From the NCBI GenBank assembly GCA_009776995.1, contig WRMR01000163.1, positions 1-9,506 on the forward strand: a stretch of 9,506 nt of DNA. Direction: 5' to 3'. Shown here piece after piece: positions 5,573 through 9,506 of this stretch (position 1 is its first letter; each line of letters begins with the position of its first letter). The position numbers were made by a program, and so were the translations under genes. A model generated the notes under the pieces. That model saw only the letters and a list, made by a program, of their open reading frames with translations. It searched no databases and was not told where the DNA came from. The stretch comes from Planctomycetaceae bacterium. Lineage in GTDB: Bacteria > Planctomycetota > Planctomycetia > Pirellulales > Thermoguttaceae.

Positions 5573-7017
5573 GCAATCTCCTCAACGAGATAGGGACTTC
5601 TGTAATAACCCTTGACAAGCCGATTGGCCTCGTCGTTATTGACGAAACATTCATTCGCCGTGTCGCAGGTCAGCCACTCACCCAAAATGGTTTCCGACGG
5701 GTCAATGCCATGCGCGGCAAGGTGGTCAAGGTATCGCTTGTGCATTTCGACCATCGGGGGATAGTCTTCAATGGCTTTTGTCTGGACACTGATAACGGCC
5801 TTACGTCCAAGCCGGTACGAAATATTGCCGGTATGTCCGATCCGGGTTGAAATCTGCCCTTTCAGGATGTCCGCGTCCAGGAGATCACGGTTTCCGGCGC
5901 GAACAGCGTCAATGAAGTTGGCAAAATTGTTCCCGCCCCCGTTCCATGACCGGATTTCCTTGTTGTCTTTGTCATACGCGATGCACCTGTTCGTGTGATC
6001 GATTCCGACCCAGCCGCCTTCGCAATCGACGACAACACCGTCCTGGGAAAATCCACGAAACTTCAGGACGTCGTTGGAATTCTTCGCCGCGCGGAGATTA
6101 TGCACTTCGTAAAGAATCGGCACATCCGGGTAATCATAGTAAATGATCTGCGTGTTGGGAACATCCCCTTGATCGTTGAACAGGAATCGTCCGCCCAGGC
6201 TGATGACTCGCTGCGGCATTTCTTCGATGTCACCCAGCACCCAACGGGCAACATCGATTTGATGCACCCCCTGGTTCAGCGATTCGCCGTCGCCCATATT
6301 CCAGGTAAAGCTGCAATCATACTGCAACCGGTCGCGATAGACGGGGCCATCCTGCGCCGGACCGCACCACAGGTCGTAATTCAAACCTTCGGGCAACGGA
6401 AGCGGCTCCTTGCGATTGCCGATCGGCGTCCGGGGTTTGTTGGCATAGGCTGTAACCAGCTTGATTTTTCCGAGATTTCCCGCCCTGATCCAGACAACCG
6501 CGTCACGAACCGCACCCAGTGACCGGAGTTGCGTTCCATGTTGAACGATGCGGTGATATTTTCTTGCGGCGTTGACCATCTGACGGCCTTCCCAGATGAA
6601 ATGCGAAAGCGGTTTTTCGCAGAGGACATGCTTACCCGCCTGACATGCCCAAATGGTATTCAAACCATGCCAGTAATTCATCGTTGCGATGCCCACGGCG
6701 TGGACGTCGTCACGGTCATACATGGCACGAAAGTCTTCATAGTGATCCACCTTGTGCGAATAGTTTTTCTCCTGCATCCATTTGGCAACCGCAGCCATGC
6801 GAGGCTTGTCCGGGTCGGCCAGGGCAACGACCTTGACGTTGGGCAGTGTGAAAAATGCCGGAACATGCGACGAACTGCCGCGCCCGCCAAGTCCGACGAC
6901 ACCGACAAGGATGGTTTCGTTGGCACCAAAAACGGATTGCGGCACCAGGAAAGGGGAAGCAACGGCCATCGAAGTGAGTGCCGACAATTTGAGAAAATCC
7001 CGTCTGGGAATCGACAT
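5569..7017 (-). CDS. Tat-exported Gfo/Idh/MocA family oxidoreductase
   Basis: A 482-residue protein if started at the ATG at 7015-7017, preceded by AAAGG with 7-nt spacing. The ATG five codons upstream (7030-7032) has no comparable site, though it overlaps the cupin stop. The N terminus is a twin-arginine signal, MSIPRRDFLK, followed by a hydrophobic stretch and a probable cleavage near VFGA. The NAD(P)-binding Rossmann motif GVVGLGGRG comes next, then the EKP motif (CEKPLSH) of the family, and the catalytic region QGVHQIDVARWVLGD with the conserved His and Asp (about 252 and 255). Members oxidise, reduce or epimerise sugars and cyclitols, often with tightly bound nucleotide that allows work after Tat export. 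The gene is coupled to the cupin gene upstream and DUF6807 downstream. The exact substrate is unknown. Confidence 0.93.
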   Translation of the reverse strand: MSIPRRDFLKLSALTSMAVASPFLVPQSVFGANETILVGVVGLGGRGSSSHVPAFFTLPNVKVVALADPDKPRMAAVAKWMQEKNYSHKVDHYEDFRAMYDRDDVHAVGIATMNYWHGLNTIWACQAGKHVLCEKPLSHFIWEGRQMVNAARKYHRIVQHGTQLRSLGAVRDAVVWIRAGNLGKIKLVTAYANKPRTPIGNRKEPLPLPEGLNYDLWCGPAQDGPVYRDRLQYDCSFTWNMGDGESLNQGVHQIDVARWVLGDIEEMPQRVISLGGRFLFNDQGDVPNTQIIYYDYPDVPILYEVHNLRAAKNSNDVLKFRGFSQDGVVVDCEGGWVGIDHTNRCIAYDKDNKEIRSWNGGGNNFANFIDAVRAGNRDLLDADILKGQISTRIGHTGNISYRLGRKAVISVQTKAIEDYPPMVEMHKRYLDHLAAHGIDPSETILGEWLTCDTANECFVNNDEANRLVKGYYRSPYLVEEIA

Positions 7018-7028
7018 GGCAAAACCTT

Positions 7029-8336
7029 TCATTGTTTGTTCGTGAAACCGGGAAGAAACGCTTCCAGTGATTGATAATTTTTACTTTGCAAGTGGTTTGG
7101 ATTATAAGGAGCAAGCCCCTGGGTTTGTTCGTAGATATCGGCGTCAAGGTACAATTCGTTGCCGGGCTTGAAACCGGGAATCGTCATAATCATGGCAAAA
7201 ACATTCAAACCCCGATGCCCGACGCCTGGCGGCATGTAAACGAACATGCCCGGTTTCAGGTGATGAATTTCATACCGGTTCAAATCCGCCAGGTTCGGAT
7301 AGAGGACAATCGCCGGTCCTTCTTCGACCTCAGCCAAGCGGTAGGGTGCCGGATCGAGTACGAGGTAAAATTCCGTTTGGGGAAGCCCGCCTCCAATCGG
7401 ATTCGGCGGATGAAAATGGGTCGGCGAATTTTCCGCAGGAATATTGACGATATGGTTGTTGAAAAAATTCAAGCCGTCCGCTTCCTCGCCGGGATAATTG
7501 GGAAACCACGTGAGAGGGAGTCGGCGGAAAGGATCGAAACCGGGGCTGCATCCGCCTGCTGTGTCCAAGAGATAACGAAGTCGGCGTGCGCTGGAAGTAT
7601 GGGGTTGACTCTGCATGGCGTTTTCGAGTGAAAAACAGGAAAAACGCCCGCGCACTTTCAAGGTTTCGTCGCCGTGGACGAGGAGTTGATCCCCGATCAC
7701 CACGGTTTCCCAGGAATCCCTGGTTTTTGTCGAGAATCCCTGCTCGCGATACCGGGAGAAGAGTTGCTCAATTGCCCTTTCGACCTGCGAATCCGTTGCC
7801 CAGGGACGCGGTGCCTGTTCCAAAAGTCGCCAAAGCTCCCCGGCAATGTCTCCGCAAAAATATTCGCTATCAGATGAAAGCCTTCCCAAAATGGCGTCAA
7901 TCGGCGGAAGGGCTTTTGGGGAAATAGAGGCATGTCCGGCGGCGATTGTTTCCAAGAATGTCTTGAAACCCGGGTCAACCGGATCGGCCTGATAAACTCC
8001 GGTCGGCAACGGCGTGCCGTCACCTTCCTGAGTTCGGTAACCCGCCGGGAAAAAAACTTCGCCCTGACCCTGGTAGAGGCAAAAGAAACGTTGCCCGTCG
8101 TTGTCGGTTTTCAGGATGGTTTCACCCTGAACCTCAATGCGGGAAATTTTGAGAAAAGGGTAATCCCGCTCCATGCGGTTTTTGATAACCTGAACATGAT
8201 CTTCATTGTTGAAGTCGAGTACAAAAGGCTGGGGCGTCATGACTTCCTGGGCGTCTTCCGCAAAAATCCATACCATGCCCATGTTCAGCAAGAAACATGA
8301 TGCCAAACCACATAAGATGTCACACTGTCGAATCAT
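7029..8336 (-). CDS. Secreted cupin-domain protein with uncharacterised N-terminal region
   Basis: A 435-residue protein from the ATG at 8334-8336. This start gives the cleanest signal peptide (MIRQCDILCGLASCFLLNMG..., cleavage near IFA-ED). The ATG at 8367-8369 would add a basic extension of eleven residues, and a TTG at 8403-8405 is weaker. No good Shine-Dalgarno precedes any of them. The C-terminal third is a cupin: THFHP gives His307 and His309, Glu322 follows in QTEFYLVLD, and motif 2, GMFVYMPPGVGHRGLN, fits G(X)5PXG(X)2H(X)3N exactly with His374. These are the usual metal ligands. Residues about 35-270 match no family I know. The stop codon lies 11 nt before the oxidoreductase start and overlaps its ribosome-binding site, so the two are co-translated. 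Likely role: a metal-dependent isomerase, lyase or binding protein for a sugar-like compound. Function is unproven. Confidence 0.8.
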   Translation of the reverse strand: MIRQCDILCGLASCFLLNMGMVWIFAEDAQEVMTPQPFVLDFNNEDHVQVIKNRMERDYPFLKISRIEVQGETILKTDNDGQRFFCLYQGQGEVFFPAGYRTQEGDGTPLPTGVYQADPVDPGFKTFLETIAAGHASISPKALPPIDAILGRLSSDSEYFCGDIAGELWRLLEQAPRPWATDSQVERAIEQLFSRYREQGFSTKTRDSWETVVIGDQLLVHGDETLKVRGRFSCFSLENAMQSQPHTSSARRLRYLLDTAGGCSPGFDPFRRLPLTWFPNYPGEEADGLNFFNNHIVNIPAENSPTHFHPPNPIGGGLPQTEFYLVLDPAPYRLAEVEEGPAIVLYPNLADLNRYEIHHLKPGMFVYMPPGVGHRGLNVFAMIMTIPGFKPGNELYLDADIYEQTQGLAPYNPNHLQSKNYQSLEAFLPGFTNKQ

Positions 8337-8403
8337 GGATGAGGGCTTTCTGTCAAAAACCTTGGGCATCAATTGTCCGTTGATGTTACCAATGGCTGAA
8401 AAC

Positions 8404-8422
8404 AACCGGAGCGTGGCCGGTT
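8404..8422 (-). terminator. Probable terminator of the lipoprotein gene
   Basis: AACCGG (8404-8409) and CCGGTT (8417-8422) form a perfect 6-bp stem with a 7-nt loop. On the - strand it is followed by GTTTTC. It begins at the stop codon of the lipoprotein frame (TGA at 8422-8424). The T tract is short, so termination may be partial and allow read-through into the cupin operon. Confidence 0.5.
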
Positions 8423-8893
8423 CAAAACAGTAAAACCTGAAACGACCAAGCCCGGATCAATCCTGAACTCCGGCCTGTCATTCTATTATGGAACTCGTTC
8501 AAATACAATACCCAACTCTTTTTTTCGCCGGGTTTGACCTCAAAAGAAAGTCCCGCCGTATTCACTTCGGCATACTTGGGGGCAAAAGGGGGCGGAGGCA
8601 CGCACTCGTTCATGCGTCCCATCTCTGCAGGCGAGGGTGCATCATGGCTAATGAAACCGCAGTAACTTCCGAATGGAATCCCATCCTCGGGTTTTTCAGA
8701 TTAGAGTTGAAAACTTCCTTTTTCATCAAGCCTCCCAAGGACACTGGCAGTACCTTGTTCATAAATATGTACGTCCCCCGGTATCGGGGGTTCCATCCGG
8801 GAAAGTCACAGTTCCACTCACTTGCGCATTGGAATTGCACCCAGCAATGAAGAGGAGTGGGAACGATAACTGGATCATCAAATTTTTCTGCAT
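8422..8893 (-). pseudogene. Broken small lipoprotein gene (planctomycete carboxypeptidase-regulatory-like type)
   Basis: The gene starts at the ATG at 8891-8893 with AAAGG seven bases upstream. It encodes a lipoprotein signal ending in LLFIAGC (lipobox, lipidated Cys), then QVSGTVTFPDGTP, the opening typical of small planctomycete lipoproteins with one beta-sandwich domain. The frame then shifts: the run GGGGG at 8786-8790 (CCCCC on the coding strand) seems one base too long, because removing one base joins TFPDGTP to IPGDVHIYEQGTASV. In that restored frame a TAA at 8701-8703 interrupts between GSFQL and SEKPEDGIPFGSY. The rest (APKYAEVNTAGLSFEVKPGE and onward) is open to TGA at 8422-8424. 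Two lesions make a pseudogene more likely than a single sequencing error. It follows a DUF1559 remnant, a usual neighbour of this lipoprotein type. Confidence 0.75.
8775..8790. repeat. GC hairpin at the lipoprotein frameshift site
   Basis: CCCCCG (8775-8780) and CGGGGG (8785-8790) form a perfect 6-bp stem with loop GTAT. The five-base homopolymers within it coincide with the place where the reading frame shifts, so slippage in replication or miscalling in sequencing are both credible causes. Confidence 0.7.
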
Positions 8894-8930
8894 GAAACAG
8901 CCTTTTGTCTTGTTGAGTATTCCAACCGCA

Positions 8931-9040
8931 TTATGGCCAAGTATGGGTTCCACCGGTATTCACGGTCGCCAGGGCTTCGAGTACGGTCATCGAAGCTGTT
9001 GTGCCGAGAGATGGAACGGAACCGTCACGCAAACAGTCGC
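8931..9040 (-). pseudogene. C-terminal remnant of a DUF1559 (pseudopilin-like) protein gene
   Basis: The last roughly 35 codons before the TAA at 8931-8933 read DGSVPSLGTTASMTVLEALA and end in NTGGTHTWP. This matches the C-terminal end of planctomycete DUF1559 proteins (a DGSV motif followed by a phrase like WxALxTxNGGE). The frame stays open upstream to an apparent ATG at 9356, but the translation there (basic, hydrophobic, no prepilin N terminus such as GFTLVELLVVI) is not DUF1559-like, and the other frames contain stops. Most of the gene is therefore missing or scrambled. It lies 37 nt upstream of the lipoprotein pseudogene, the arrangement expected of an intact DUF1559-lipoprotein pair. 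Confidence 0.5.
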
Positions 9041-9422
9041 GAAAACGTATCGGAATCAGGCGAGCAACGTAAAATGGCTTGTTCAGCATGGGTTTCGATG
9101 CGGATTTTCCAGGACATCCGGCATTTCTCAGAAAAAGTTTGGATGTCACGCAAATGTCACGCCGGATTTTGTAACGAAAGTATAAAATGAAAGACACGGC
9201 TGAAGGCTTCTTGGCAATCATTGGTAACGGAATTGGTAAACGCAAGCAAATACAGGGGTTGAAAAGATAAATTTTCAAAAAAATTTTTTCGACTCCCAAT
9301 ACGTAATTTGCGGCACATCGTCCATTTTCAAAAAATATTTTTGCATGGTAGCGCAAAAGTAATGCTATTTGCCAAACCGTCTGAATTTCAAAAACGAGCT
9401 AATTCTACTGTATTAACTAGCC
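9041..9422. other. AT-rich intergenic region with A-tract repeats, no recognisable gene
   Basis: No frame on either strand shows protein features. The 12-mer ATTTTCAAAAAA occurs at 9271-9282 and 9324-9335, with a shorter relative ATTTCAAAAA at 9385-9394. The second copy lies in a near-palindrome, CAAAAA-ATA-TTTTTG, at 9329-9343. The region separates the - strand remnant from the + strand gene at the right edge and probably holds regulatory DNA for the latter. Confidence 0.5.
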
Positions 9423-9451
9423 TTGACGCGATTTAAGTTATTTGTTATAAA
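9423..9451 (+). promoter_or_regulatory. Near-consensus sigma70-type promoter
   Basis: TTGACG (9423-9428), a 17-bp spacer and TATAAA (9446-9451) match the consensus in five of six positions each, with ideal spacing. The flanks are AT-rich, and a coding start with a Shine-Dalgarno sequence lies 35 nt further on. Transcription would begin near 9458. Confidence 0.75.
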
Positions 9452-9485
9452 CGCTTTCCGGCGCGAAAAAGGAGTGATTTTCAGC

Positions 9486-9506
9486 ATGGAAAGCAGCAAT
9501 GGGAAA
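9486..9506 (+). CDS. Start of a + strand gene, seven codons visible
   Basis: ATG at 9486-9488 begins MESSNGK and runs off the window. It is preceded by AAGGAG (9469-9474), 11 nt upstream and slightly far, and by a strong promoter at 9423-9451. Nothing can be said about the product. The combination of promoter, ribosome-binding site and open start is the only evidence. Confidence 0.55.

Noticed and set aside
5995..6522. 175-codon + strand frame inside the oxidoreductase gene
   Set aside because: It is a shadow of the Gfo/Idh/MocA coding sequence, whose catalytic motifs lie on the opposite strand over the same bases.
8701..8790. Programmed frameshifting or stop-codon readthrough in the lipoprotein gene
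   Set aside because: There is no slippery heptamer with a downstream structure in the right arrangement, and two separate lesions would need two separate recoding events. Decay or sequencing error is simpler.
9041..9356. Upstream part of the - strand frame ending at 8931 as a real 141-residue protein
   Set aside because: Only the last 35 or so residues resemble a known family. The upstream translation comes from AT-rich DNA with no signal peptide or ribosome-binding site that I can support.

Overview
The window looks like a chromosomal segment of a planctomycete (Planctomycetota, possibly Pirellulales-like). This is an inference from gene families: a Tat-exported Gfo/Idh/MocA oxidoreductase, a DUF6807 protein, an exported alpha/beta hydrolase of planctomycete type, a hydrazine-synthase-alpha-like beta-propeller fragment, a small lipoprotein and a trace of a DUF1559 pseudopilin. 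No rRNA or phylogenetic marker is present, so the assignment is not proven.

Left part (1-1340, + strand): a housekeeping block with the 3' end of tyrA (prephenate dehydrogenase), a complete trpA (tryptophan synthase alpha, E49 and D60 present), then tRNA-Ala(GGC) with its own promoter and a rho-independent terminator.

Centre-left (1340-3291): a repeat-rich, strongly structured non-coding stretch of about 490 nt that ends in a U8 terminator on the + strand. Next, on the - strand, is a truncated gene with a carbohydrate-lyase-like beta domain followed by an HZS-alpha-like propeller. Recognisable homology stops abruptly at 1828, exactly at a tandem 8-bp repeat. Its 5' side (2935-3291) is not recognisable and carries paired hairpins and a boxA-like motif.

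Centre to right (3292-8336, - strand): four intact exported proteins. In transcription order they are a secreted cupin protein (8336-7029), a Tat-signal Gfo/Idh/MocA oxidoreductase (7017-5569), a DUF6807 protein (5572-4514) and, after a 211-nt gap with two tandem hairpins, an alpha/beta hydrolase (4302-3292). The first three are tightly coupled (ATGA junctions), so they probably form one operon acting on a carbohydrate-like substrate outside the cytoplasm. The cupin protein has a textbook C-terminal cupin site, but most of its N-terminal half matches nothing I recognise. This is the best candidate here for an undescribed function.

Right edge (8422-9506): a lipoprotein pseudogene (one frameshift and one nonsense codon) preceded by a C-terminal scrap of a DUF1559 gene. 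An AT-rich intergenic region follows, with a near-consensus sigma70-type promoter and a Shine-Dalgarno sequence driving a new + strand gene of which only seven codons are visible. Three broken genes flanking intact housekeeping and catabolic genes suggest local decay of accessory genes, or assembly indels; the raw sequence cannot separate these.
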